From contig NZ_CAJHBQ010000003.1 of assembly GCF_904846685.1 (NCBI RefSeq), forward strand, positions 124,001-188,000: DNA of 64,000 nucleotides, in the 5' to 3' direction. Origin of the DNA: Psychrobacter submarinus. Lineage in GTDB: Bacteria > Pseudomonadota > Gammaproteobacteria > Pseudomonadales > Moraxellaceae. The position numbers and the translations under genes were made by a program. This document shows, piece after piece, positions 27,969 through 35,726 of this stretch (position 1 is its first letter; the number at the start of each line of letters is the position of its first letter). The notes under the pieces were generated by a model. That model saw only the letters and a program-made list of their open reading frames with translations, was not told the DNA's origin and did no database searches.

Positions 27969-28955
27969 ATGATGGGATTATTAGTAGAAGGACAGTGGCA
28001 AGACCAATGGTATGACACGGATGCTACTGGCGGCCGCTTTAAACGCGAAGAGTCGGGCTTTCGCAATTGGGTAACCAAAGATGGTAGCGCAGGCCCAACA
28101 GGAAAGGGCGGATTTAAGGCCGAGCCAAACCGTTATCATTTATATGTGTCTTTAGCTTGTCCTTGGGCGCATCGCACGACTATCTATCGTAAGCTCAAAG
28201 GGCTTGAGGATATGATATCGCTATCGGTAGTGCATCCGTTTATGCGCGATTACGGCTGGACCTTTAAAGACGGCGACGGCGTCATTCAAGATCCGATCAA
28301 CCATGCCAATTATATGTATGAGGTGTATACCGCAGCAAAATCTGACTATACCGGCCGCGTGACAGTCCCTGTATTGTGGGACAAAAAAAACCATACTATC
28401 GTCAGTAATGAGTCCTCTGAGATCATCCGTATGTTCAACTCCGCCTTTGATGAAGTCGGGGCAACACCGCTTAATTTACTGCCAGATGATCTAAAAAACG
28501 AGATTGATGAGATTAATGAGCAAGTCTATTCATCAGTCAATAATGGCGTCTATAAAACAGGCTTTGCGACAACGCAAGAGGCTTATGAAGAGGCGGTAAC
28601 CGAGTTGTTTGACGGCCTTGATAAATTAGAGGCGCGTCTGGCAACGAGCCGTTATTTAGTAGGCGATAGACTTACTGAGGCCGATTGGCGACTATTTACC
28701 ACTTTGGTAAGATTCGATGCTGTTTATGTCGGTCATTTTAAATGTAATATTCGCCGTATTATTGATTATCCTAACCTTTGGAACTATCTCAAAGAGCTAT
28801 ATCAAGTGCCCGGTATCAGCGAGACTGTCAACATGGAACACATTAAGGCGCACTATTATACCAGTCATGACACTATCAATCCGACTGAGATCGTCCCGCT
28901 AGGCCCAGTTATTGGCTTTAACGAGCCGCATAACCGTGAGCAGATGAGCGCATAA
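27969..28955 (+). CDS. Glutathionyl-hydroquinone reductase (Xi-class GST)
   Basis: Reduces glutathionyl-hydroquinones, releasing the hydroquinone and glutathione disulfide. The 328-residue length is that of the Xi-class GSTs (YqjG type). The active-site motif CPWAHR lies near residue 56 in 'YVSLACPWAHRTTIYRKLKGLE', and 'HPFMRDYGWTF', 'VPVLWDKK' and 'IVSNESSEIIRM' are family blocks. It starts with two ATGs (27969, 27972) after AAGGAT. It stands alone with its own terminator. Confidence 0.93.
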   Translation: MMGLLVEGQWQDQWYDTDATGGRFKREESGFRNWVTKDGSAGPTGKGGFKAEPNRYHLYVSLACPWAHRTTIYRKLKGLEDMISLSVVHPFMRDYGWTFKDGDGVIQDPINHANYMYEVYTAAKSDYTGRVTVPVLWDKKNHTIVSNESSEIIRMFNSAFDEVGATPLNLLPDDLKNEIDEINEQVYSSVNNGVYKTGFATTQEAYEEAVTELFDGLDKLEARLATSRYLVGDRLTEADWRLFTTLVRFDAVYVGHFKCNIRRIIDYPNLWNYLKELYQVPGISETVNMEHIKAHYYTSHDTINPTEIVPLGPVIGFNEPHNREQMSA

Positions 28956-28999
28956 ATAGCGGCTTTAAAACCGATATATTAGCTTATTCATTTTTGCAG

Positions 29000-29030
29000 A
29001 AACCCACTATCTAAAAGCTAGTGGGTTTTA
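29000..29030 (+). terminator. Intrinsic terminator after the hydroquinone reductase gene
   Basis: AAACCCACTA (29000-29009) pairs with TAGTGGGTTT (29019-29028) around a 9-nt loop, followed by TTA. Confidence 0.8.
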
Positions 29031-29089
29031 TACACTCGCACTAGTGATACTTTGAAATTGAACTTTTGATAAATGGTTAGGAGCTAAAA

Positions 29090-29389
29090 ATGACTGATAG
29101 AGTCGATCCACAAGACATACAACACAAATTTGAGCGTTGGTCTGCTCTACAGTCAAAGTTATTACAGGCGCAGCAAGATTGGAGAGAGGCAGAAGCGCTA
29201 CTGTCTGAGGTACAAGAATACTATTTCAGTCCGCAGTGGATGCAAGATCGTGAGGCTGATGTCACGATTAAGCACTCTGGTGAGGCTCATTCTATCTTTA
29301 GCGAAGACGGTATCTGGAATGCGATGACAGAGCATCAAGAGCAGGCGATTACTTGGATGCGCTTAGGGCTGGACGCTATCGACAAGTAA
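29090..29389 (+). CDS. DUF4298 domain protein
   Basis: 99-residue soluble protein. It matches the DUF4298 pattern: an N-terminal coiled region ('IQHKFERWSALQSKLLQAQ'), 'YYFSPQWMQDREAD' and 'FSEDGIWNAMTEHQEQAITWMRLGLDAI' at the end. Function is unknown. A GGAG-type ribosome site (TTAGGAGC) precedes the ATG. Assignment is from remembered family motifs. Confidence 0.72.
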   Translation: MTDRVDPQDIQHKFERWSALQSKLLQAQQDWREAEALLSEVQEYYFSPQWMQDREADVTIKHSGEAHSIFSEDGIWNAMTEHQEQAITWMRLGLDAIDK

Positions 29390-29431
29390 ATCAAAGCTTT
29401 AGCACTTAGTGATTATCGGCCTGCGCATTTG

Positions 29432-30046
29432 TTAGTGTTTATCAGATAAACGCCGCTTTACAAACCAGCCAATAATAATGACAACGATAAGGATGCCAAT
29501 ACCTGTCGAGTAAGGGGCGAGCGTCGATTCAATAACCTCGTAGTTTTGGCCCATATAGTAACCCGCGAGCGTCAGACCTGTCGTCCAAATGCTTGCACCA
29601 AGTGCGGAGAGTCCCAAAAACGGTAGCATTGGCATATTATTCATACCGGCAGGAATCGAGATAAACGAGCGGATACCAGGCACCATACGACCAAAGAATA
29701 CCGCTTTTTTACCGTGCTTATCGAACCATTCATTGGTAGCTTTGATATCGTCAGGTTTTACAAAAACAAATTTGCCATATTTTTTGGTTAAGGCTATCAA
29801 GCGCTCTTCATTAAACACGCGGCCTAAATAGTACAGCGGTAACGCACCAAGTACCGCGCCAAGCGTCCCTGCTAGTATGGCAAGTATGAGATTAAGCTCA
29901 CCATTTGAGGCGGCAAACCCAGCAGCAGGCATAATAACCTCAGAGGGAATAGGCGGAAAGACGTTTTCGGCAAACATGGCAAAGATAATGCCAAAGTAGC
30001 CAAACTTCGCCGTGATAGAGAGTACCCAGTCACTGATTTGACCCAT
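29432..30046 (-). CDS. DedA family membrane protein
   Basis: 204-residue SNARE-associated/DedA protein. The signature 'FAENVFPPIPSEVIMPAAGF' (around residues 24-43) and the G-x(3)-G-rich 'AGTLGAVLGALPLYYLGR' segment, plus 'FFGRMVPGIRSFISIPAGMNNMP', are diagnostic. DedA proteins act in membrane homeostasis; several relatives recycle undecaprenyl phosphate or phosphatidylethanolamine across the membrane. Which lipid this one handles is not clear from sequence. Confidence 0.93.
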   Translation of the reverse strand: MGQISDWVLSITAKFGYFGIIFAMFAENVFPPIPSEVIMPAAGFAASNGELNLILAILAGTLGAVLGALPLYYLGRVFNEERLIALTKKYGKFVFVKPDDIKATNEWFDKHGKKAVFFGRMVPGIRSFISIPAGMNNMPMLPFLGLSALGASIWTTGLTLAGYYMGQNYEVIESTLAPYSTGIGILIVVIIIGWFVKRRLSDKH

Positions 30047-30163
30047 AAAAAACCTTTAAAATAGAATGAACAATACTGCTGCTAAGCCGAATATTTAGGC
30101 AAAAGATACTAGATCATCAGTGGTTTTTCAATTCAGAAGGTTTTACGCGCTGTGCAAGTTTCG

Positions 30164-31153
30164 TTAACGTATATCTAAATCATCAGCGTAGGCAAATAGT
30201 GCCGGCGCGCCTCCGGTATGCCAAAATAAGACGTTATCGGTTGCTTTGATTTGCCCGGTGCGTATCATATCGATGAGTCCGCCCATCGCGCGTCCCGTAT
30301 AAACAGGGTCCAGCAAAATACCTTCGTTTTGCGCAGTCAATGCAATCGCTTCTTTTTCAAGCACGCCGATCACCCCATAACCGTCGCCAACATAATCAGA
30401 GTTGAGTATCAGATCGTCCGCAGTGAACTGATAATCGGCTGCAATCAACTGCGCTGTGCTGTTGGCTAGGCTCACGATATGCTCATCAAAAGGCACTTTA
30501 TCCATCTCACCTTTATCAATATTGATGCCGACGATTTGACAGTCATTATCGAACATTTTATTGCCCAGCATCAGACCGGCATGAGTCGCGCCAGAGCTTG
30601 AAGCAAAGACAATATGACTAAAGGTCACGTCCATAGCTTCGCGCTGCGACTCCATCTCTTTATAGGCTTCTACAAATGCAATCGCGCCATGCTCGTTTGA
30701 GCCGCCGTAAGGGATAACGTAAGGCTTTTTGCCCTTCGCCGTTAACTGTTCCACAAGAGCAGGGATGTCTTCCCCTTTGCGATTAGCGCCTGCCCAGTGA
30801 ATGTGACAGCCATAGATCTGATCCAGCAGCAGATTACCTTGCGCCTGTTTAGGCGCTTGTCCGCCCAATACCAAATGGCACTCAAGACCTAAGCTTGCCG
30901 CTGCCCCTGCCGTTTGACGACAATGATTGGACTGAATAGCGCCAGCGGTAATCACGGTATCCGCGCCTTTCGCTAAAGCATCCGCCATAATGTACTCAAG
31001 CTTGCGGGTCTTGTTACCGCCGAGCGCCAGTCCCGTATTGTCATCGCGCTTCATATAGATTTTTGGGCCATTAAGTTTGGCGCTCAAGCGCGATAATTCG
31101 ATCAAGGGCGTAGGGAAGTAGCCTAGCGACGCTTTAGGGAGGTTATGAGTCAT
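30164..31153 (-). CDS. dcyD: D-cysteine desulfhydrase family pyridoxal phosphate enzyme
   Basis: 329-residue fold-type II PLP enzyme. 'KRDDNTGLALGGNKTRKLEYI' holds the Schiff-base lysine; 'GAIQSNHCRQTAGAAASLGL' and 'YGGSNEHGAIAFVEAYKEM' are family blocks. The family contains D-cysteine desulfhydrase and ACC deaminase. The overall match favours D-cysteine desulfhydrase (D-cysteine to pyruvate, H2S and ammonia), but the specificity-deciding residues were not checked. A monocistronic gene downstream of an IS-remnant region. Confidence 0.82.
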   Translation of the reverse strand: MTHNLPKASLGYFPTPLIELSRLSAKLNGPKIYMKRDDNTGLALGGNKTRKLEYIMADALAKGADTVITAGAIQSNHCRQTAGAAASLGLECHLVLGGQAPKQAQGNLLLDQIYGCHIHWAGANRKGEDIPALVEQLTAKGKKPYVIPYGGSNEHGAIAFVEAYKEMESQREAMDVTFSHIVFASSSGATHAGLMLGNKMFDNDCQIVGINIDKGEMDKVPFDEHIVSLANSTAQLIAADYQFTADDLILNSDYVGDGYGVIGVLEKEAIALTAQNEGILLDPVYTGRAMGGLIDMIRTGQIKATDNVLFWHTGGAPALFAYADDLDIR

Positions 31154-31199
31154 AAAAAGTCCATTTGTAAGAGTGATGTATAGTCATTTCAAGCGAAAC

Positions 31200-31421
31200 A
31201 AACATTTAGTATTAGCGTGAAATATGCGCTGCATGATTGGCTTAATCAAGAACTGTTTGATAGTTTAGATCAAGTGCGGCACCAGGCTGAAGCTTGGCTG
31301 TATCACTATAATAACGAAAGACTCAATATGGGTAATGGTGGCTTTACGCCGATACAGAAACTTAATATGACAGCTTAGTTCTACTTATTTGGTGTTTTAA
31401 ATTTGGGGGTCAGTTGCCACA
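31200..31421 (+). mobile_element. Right-end fragment of an IS3-type insertion sequence
   Basis: Beyond the truncated transposase stop, the sequence GGGGGTCAGTTGCCACA ends at 31421 with CA, as expected for an IS3-family right terminus (TG...CA). The left boundary is uncertain; no matching left end is present. A deletion appears to have removed the rest. Confidence 0.5.
31217..31378 (+). pseudogene. IS3-family transposase (OrfB) C-terminal remnant
   Basis: The 54-codon open stretch reads as the end of an IS3-type integrase: 'DWLNQELFDSLDQVRHQAEAWLYHYNNERLNMGNGG' type sequence ending in TPIQKL. The catalytic DDE residues are all upstream and missing, so only the last part of the gene survives. 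It lies between dcyD and the tRNA-Asp gene. Confidence 0.82.
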
Positions 31422-31604
31422 TCCCAATTTTAACAACCTTGGTCACTAAATGGTCACCGTTTGGTCACTGACTTTCAAAAGATAGAGCTCATGCGAAAAA
31501 ACTTATCATTTACGCATTATTAAAGAGCAGACCTTTTCTTAACGTTCGATAGAGGCAAACAACCAGAGCTTATAAATAAAGACCTTGAGAGGAAAGCTAG
31601 ACAC
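31422..31604. other. Gene-free stretch between IS fragment and tRNA terminator
   Basis: GGTCAC occurs three times within 31439-31468 (TTGGTCACTAAATGGTCACCGTTTGGTCACTGA region), at 12-bp spacing. No gene is visible. It may be debris of an integration event next to the tRNA genes, but no integrase is present. Confidence 0.35.
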
Positions 31605-31635
31605 AAAAAAACCTCAAGTAAACTAATACTTGAGG
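31605..31635 (-). terminator. Terminator of the tRNA-Val/tRNA-Asp transcript
   Basis: On the minus strand CCTCAAGTA (31635-31627) pairs with TACTTGAGG (31620-31612), then a run of T follows (A-run 31605-31611 on plus). Confidence 0.9.
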
Positions 31636-31677
31636 CGAAACTTGCTTAAACCCAAAGGTTTAAATTCGTTTTAAATA

Positions 31678-31754
31678 TGGCGCAGCGGACGGGACTCGAA
31701 CCCGCGACCCCCGGCGTGACAGGCCGGTATTCTAACCAACTGAACTACCGCTGC
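31678..31754 (-). tRNA. tRNA-Asp (anticodon GTC)
   Basis: 77-nt cloverleaf with the CCA end encoded (31678-31680). Acceptor GCAGCGG pairs with CCGCTGC, and the anticodon stem-loop CCGGC-CTGTCAC-GCCGG gives GTC. The T arm is GCGGGTTCGAGTCCCGT-like. Second gene of the transcript, 36 bp after tRNA-Val. Confidence 0.97.
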
Positions 31755-31790
31755 TTAGGTCGTTTAGCTTTTTTGCCACAAGCTAGTAAG

Positions 31791-31866
31791 TGGTGGGTGA
31801 TGACGGATTCGAACCGCCGACATTCTGCGTGTAAGGCAGACGCTCTACCAACTGAGCTAATCACCC
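31791..31866 (-). tRNA. tRNA-Val (anticodon TAC)
   Basis: 76 nt including encoded CCA (31791-31793). Acceptor GGGTGAT pairs with ATCACCC; anticodon stem TCTGC/GCAGA encloses CTTACAC, anticodon TAC. First tRNA of the pair, preceded by a long hairpin-rich leader. Confidence 0.97.
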
Positions 31867-32113
31867 TGAAGAGCGTATAAAAAAAGCACTGCTTTTTTAG
31901 CTCTGCAAGGGAAATCCTTTAAATAGGATTTCCAAAAGTCCTGCATCAAACTAGGTATTGCTGAAAATTCCTTAAAGGGAATTTTCTAGAAGTTATGTAC
32001 CTAAACCAGGTACTGAAATCCTTAAATTAGAATTTCTAACTCGTTTAAAGCTGTCACCGCTTTAAACTATAAAACCTCTAACAACTCAGAACCAATAAAG
32101 CCCCTTGCTGTGG
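31867..32113 (-). other. Hairpin-rich 5' leader of the tRNA-Val/Asp transcript
   Basis: The predicted transcript from the 32120-32147 promoter runs about 250 nt before tRNA-Val. It holds four AT-looped hairpins: GTTTAAAGC/GCTTTAAAC (32043-32067), GAAAT/ATTTC imperfect (32015-32036), GAAAATTCC/GGAATTTTC (31963-31986) and GGAAATCCT/AGGATTTCC (31910-31933). A palindromic AAAAAAGCA-type element with T-runs on both strands lies at about 31878-31898. Role unknown: processing signals, tRNA-gene remnants or an attenuating leader. Confidence 0.6.
31910..32036. repeat. Three diverged ~50-bp repeats, each with a palindrome
   Basis: Each unit starts with a GAAAwTCCTTTAAAT-type palindrome followed by AAGT-N-(ACC)TAAACtAGGTA-like sequence. 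The spacers between palindromes (AAACTAGGTATTGCTGAAA and AAACCAGGTACTGAAA) are clearly related, suggesting ancient tandem duplication. Confidence 0.55.
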
Positions 32114-32119
32114 GTGTGT

Positions 32120-32147
32120 ATTATATAGATTTGGTGATGCCTGTCAA
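32120..32147 (-). promoter_or_regulatory. Consensus promoter of the tRNA-Val/Asp operon
   Basis: On the minus strand TTGACA (32147-32142) and TATAAT (32125-32120) are perfect -35 and -10 boxes, 16 bp apart, with a C-rich discriminator (ACACACCC) after them. This strength fits a stable-RNA promoter. Confidence 0.9.
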
Positions 32148-32359
32148 ATACTATTTTATAAATTCGACAAATAAATAATGTAACTGGCTAAAAGCGAATG
32201 GAAATAGTGAGTAGGTAAATATTATTTGATAAATTACATTTGATAAACTATAGGAGGGAGGCTTACTATAGCAGTTTGTTTTTCATACCTATAGATAGAC
32301 GTGCTATATAAGCTGCATAAACGCTAATAGATGCTGCAAACTTAAAGATCTCTCAAATA
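32148..32359. other. Spacer upstream of cardiolipin synthase
   Basis: TTGATA and TATAGG are 17 bp apart at about 32235-32263, a candidate promoter for cls. An AGGAGGGAGG purine block follows, but no start codon lies at ribosome-site distance. No gene is seen. Confidence 0.4.
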
Positions 32360-34006
32360 TTGGAGCCCATCATAGACCCTTTAGCGACACAACAGACACT
32401 TGCGCCTTGGTCTTGGATCGACTTGGCCGGTCTTGGTTTAGTATTGCATATTACTTTGATGGTCGTTATGACGCTGCGTATCGTCACAGTGCAGCGCAAT
32501 ATTGGCGTGTCTATTGCTTGGATTGCTATGCTTTACACGCTGCCTTTAGTCGGCTTTATCGCCTATCTTTTGTTAGGCGAGCCGATGATTGGACGGCGCT
32601 ATCGGCAGCGCGTTGACCAAGCGCAGCTATTGACCAACGATATGGCAGCGCGCGAGCGTTTGGTATTTGATCAAGGCCAAGATCTATTGTCCGATCACTA
32701 TCGCGGGGTGAGTTCTATTGGGACGCGAAAAACCGGCTTTGGCGTATTTGCCGGTCATCAAATGCAGCTGCTGACGAGTCCAAGCGCTATTTTTAATCAG
32801 CTTATTGCTGATATTCACAATGCCGCTCACACTATTTATATGGAGTTTTATATTATCTACCCGAGAGGCCAAGTGCTTGAAGTGCTGCAGGCTTTAAAGA
32901 GTGCAGCGAGACGCGGGGTAGAGTGTCACATCCTAGCGGATAGTGTTGGTAGTCTAGGGTTTTTTAATCGTAAGCACCAAGAAGCTTTAGAAAATGCCGG
33001 TGTCTTTGTTTATCAGTCACTGCCAGTAGGTCTACTTAAGACCTTGTTTAAGCGCTCAGACTTGCGTAATCATCGCAAGATTATCGTCATCGATGAGTAT
33101 ATAGGCTATACCGGCAGCTTCAATCTGGTTGACCCTAACTATTTTAAACAAGATAAAAACGTCGGCCAGTGGATCGATGTGATGATTCGGAGCACAAGCG
33201 TGCAACCGATTAGTATCGCGACGGCTATGAGTAAAGTGGTGGTCACCGATATCGGCGCTGAGAGTCAAGATAATCTTTATGAGCTTGATAAGCGGGTAAA
33301 TAATTACACGCGTAAGCTCTATGTGATGCATCCTACTATCAACGATCTGAACAGTCGGGTGCAATTGCTTGATGAGCAGGGGCATACGCAAGAGAGTGCC
33401 GTGCAGCCATTAGCGGGGACAAACTTGATAGATATTGCGCCTATGCCAATAGTCAATAACGTTATCGCTCAGCTGATCCCATCAGCGCCGCAGCTGACCG
33501 GGCATGTCATTTATAATACGCTAGTCACGGTTATCCACCGTGCTAATACCCGCATTCAGATTACTACGCCTTATTTCGTGCCAGACGAAGCCTTATCTGG
33601 GGCGCTAACTACAGCTGCAAGGCGCGGCGTCGATGTGACGTTGATTGTGCCAAAGAAAGTAGATTCATTTCTGGTACAGCATGCCTCGCAGGCTTATTAT
33701 CAAGAGCTGTTAGAGGCGGGCGTGAAGATTGCACGCTTCGAAGGCGGCTTGCTACATACCAAAACCGTGGTCATTGACGATGATTACTGCCTGTTTGGTA
33801 CAGTGAATATCGATATGCGTAGCTTTTATTTGAATATGGAAGTGACTTTGGCGATTTACACCCCAGAGATGGTGGCGCAAGTTCTGAGCTGCCAAAACGC
33901 TTATTTGGAGAATTGTGAGTTTTTGGAGCTGCATTATTGGCAGCAGCGCCCTCGTTCTAAAAGCTTGTTCGATAATGTGATACGCTTGTTTAGTCCCTTA
34001 TTATAA
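32360..34006 (+). CDS. cls: Cardiolipin synthase
   Basis: Membrane phospholipase D-type enzyme making cardiolipin from phosphatidylglycerol (or a phosphatidyl donor). It has two N-terminal transmembrane helices (about residues 20-42 and 50-70, ending in 'YLLLGEP'). Two HKD-type motifs follow: 'NHRKIIVIDEYIGYTG' and 'LHTKTVVIDDDYCLFG', each with His-x-Lys-x4-Asp. The 548-residue length is somewhat above E. coli ClsA (486). The only usable start in frame is TTG at 32360, with no clear ribosome site, so the N-terminus is uncertain. The Sel1 gene follows after 36 bp. Confidence 0.92.
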   Translation: MEPIIDPLATQQTLAPWSWIDLAGLGLVLHITLMVVMTLRIVTVQRNIGVSIAWIAMLYTLPLVGFIAYLLLGEPMIGRRYRQRVDQAQLLTNDMAARERLVFDQGQDLLSDHYRGVSSIGTRKTGFGVFAGHQMQLLTSPSAIFNQLIADIHNAAHTIYMEFYIIYPRGQVLEVLQALKSAARRGVECHILADSVGSLGFFNRKHQEALENAGVFVYQSLPVGLLKTLFKRSDLRNHRKIIVIDEYIGYTGSFNLVDPNYFKQDKNVGQWIDVMIRSTSVQPISIATAMSKVVVTDIGAESQDNLYELDKRVNNYTRKLYVMHPTINDLNSRVQLLDEQGHTQESAVQPLAGTNLIDIAPMPIVNNVIAQLIPSAPQLTGHVIYNTLVTVIHRANTRIQITTPYFVPDEALSGALTTAARRGVDVTLIVPKKVDSFLVQHASQAYYQELLEAGVKIARFEGGLLHTKTVVIDDDYCLFGTVNIDMRSFYLNMEVTLAIYTPEMVAQVLSCQNAYLENCEFLELHYWQQRPRSKSLFDNVIRLFSPLL

Positions 34007-34042
34007 TTTGCATGTTTATTCACCCATAGGATACGTTTCGCT

Positions 34043-35593
34043 ATGTCTGTCAGCTTTGATTCATTTGTAGCCAAGACTTCACTGGATTATATCGCTGAAG
34101 GGTACTGGCAGGACTTTTTGGCTCAGCGTCCTATCGCAGGCGGTATCGCTTATGAGGCTGAGCTGCAGGCTTGTAAGTTAGATGAGACGCTAGCGAGTTT
34201 GCAGCGCGTGGACACGCTACTATTACAGATACGCCGAGATAATGCTAAAAACGCAGTAACAGAGCAGCACTTATTAGCAGATGATCGCTTTCGCCATCTA
34301 TTATGGTTCCTTGCGTTTTATGCCGGCCGGATTTTAGCCGGTGAGTGGCAAAGCTTGCCGCATTGGTACAGTCAGTCTGAGCTGCGCCGCCGTTATCCTC
34401 AGCTGAGACTATCTGCCGATGATTTTTATCAAGACATGGCAGTATCTTATCGAGAAGACAGTGCTCAGGTAAACGATGATTTAAATGAGGTAAGCGCTCA
34501 TGCAGCGGCGTTATTTTTTGCTTTAGAGCCAATCGGTTTGCGCCTATTTGGTCATATTGATAGGCAATTTGTCGCCGCTCAAGGAAGACAGATTGCTAGC
34601 GGTCTATATCAAGCAGTCAAAGAGCGCTTGCCTCAAGTGTCTTCGCAAATACTTCAAACATCTCAGTCGGCGAATACCCCAGTAGAGACTCAAAGGCTGC
34701 CAGCGAATACGGAAAATAACCCAAAATATCAGCAAAACTTAGGGCAAGATGAATCAGTGCAGATAAACGCTAAGCTGCCTATTCAGTCTGTCTTACCGTC
34801 AACCACAGCGCAGTCGAAGCCAACTGAAAGTGACAACCATCCTAAAATTGCAACCAATAATGAAGTTAATAACCCTGCTCATAAAAGCCCTAATAGCCAG
34901 ACTGCAAATAATAAAGTTGCTAATAAAAATGCCCAACCGACGCCTGAGATCTTTACTCGTTTGTTAAACGAGCTCAATGAGATTAAAGTGCCGCAAAATG
35001 CTGGAAACAAGGAATATGAGCAAGCTTGTCATATACTCGATCAGTTCGAGCGTCATATCGCAAAACAAAACAAACCACGCGCGCAAGTTAAATTCTCTGA
35101 TACTCATCAAGCCGCTCGTCTGCAGGCATTAGGCTTACTACAAAAGTCAGCTAACGCCGGCCATACTGCCGCTATGCTCCGACTTGCGATGTATGAGCTA
35201 TTAGGCGAAGGCACCGCTAAGTTAAATATGGATAGCGAGTCTGATAAGGATAAAGCTGGTATAAATCGGGCTAGCATAGATCAGGCAAGTACAAAGAAGG
35301 GTATAAGTTTAGTCAAACAAGCCGCCAACGCCAATGATAGCCGCGCCCAGCGCTTGTTAAGTAAGCTATACTATCAAGGGTTTGGACTGACGCAAGATAT
35401 AGACATGGGCAGATATTGGCTCGAGCAAGCGGCGGACAATGGTCATCCAGAAGCCATCACCCTGAATAAGGAGTGGCAACAAGCGCAAATGCTGATCGAT
35501 ACCCAAAAACAAGAGCAGCACAGCTTTAAGCGTTATCAATGGCTTATTGGCGCGATAGTGGTAGCGGCGCTTTTATTAATTATATTTGTCTAA
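34043..35593 (+). CDS. Sel1-repeat protein with C-terminal membrane anchor
   Basis: I do not recognise a named protein. The 516 residues fall into a helical N-terminal domain (1-200), a low-complexity Asn/Gln/Ser/Thr/Pro-rich middle (about 205-300), two Sel1-like TPR units near residues 355-395 and 430-480 ('ALGLLQKSANAGHTAAMLRLAMYELLGEG', 'GRYWLEQAADNGHPEA') and one C-terminal helix (about 498-516) as a tail anchor. Sel1 repeats mediate protein contacts. It lies between cls and waaA, 13 bp before the latter's open frame, which hints at an envelope role. The function is inferred only from context. Confidence 0.7.
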   Translation: MSVSFDSFVAKTSLDYIAEGYWQDFLAQRPIAGGIAYEAELQACKLDETLASLQRVDTLLLQIRRDNAKNAVTEQHLLADDRFRHLLWFLAFYAGRILAGEWQSLPHWYSQSELRRRYPQLRLSADDFYQDMAVSYREDSAQVNDDLNEVSAHAAALFFALEPIGLRLFGHIDRQFVAAQGRQIASGLYQAVKERLPQVSSQILQTSQSANTPVETQRLPANTENNPKYQQNLGQDESVQINAKLPIQSVLPSTTAQSKPTESDNHPKIATNNEVNNPAHKSPNSQTANNKVANKNAQPTPEIFTRLLNELNEIKVPQNAGNKEYEQACHILDQFERHIAKQNKPRAQVKFSDTHQAARLQALGLLQKSANAGHTAAMLRLAMYELLGEGTAKLNMDSESDKDKAGINRASIDQASTKKGISLVKQAANANDSRAQRLLSKLYYQGFGLTQDIDMGRYWLEQAADNGHPEAITLNKEWQQAQMLIDTQKQEQHSFKRYQWLIGAIVVAALLLIIFV

Positions 35594-35726
35594 TGGCTAA
35601 TTCTCATTGACTAAAGTTTACGGTAAAATTGTCACGCTCATTTTTAGTTTTTCGTCTTGTCTGCTTAAGTTAACGTGTCGGCTGTGTTTGCTGCCGTCTT
35701 ATCCCTTATTGAACGGGTCTCATGTC

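Noticed and set aside
31678-31866. Genomic island inserted at the tRNA genes
   Set aside because: No integrase, no tRNA-end repeat pair and only a small IS fragment; the flanking genes are ordinary chromosomal genes.
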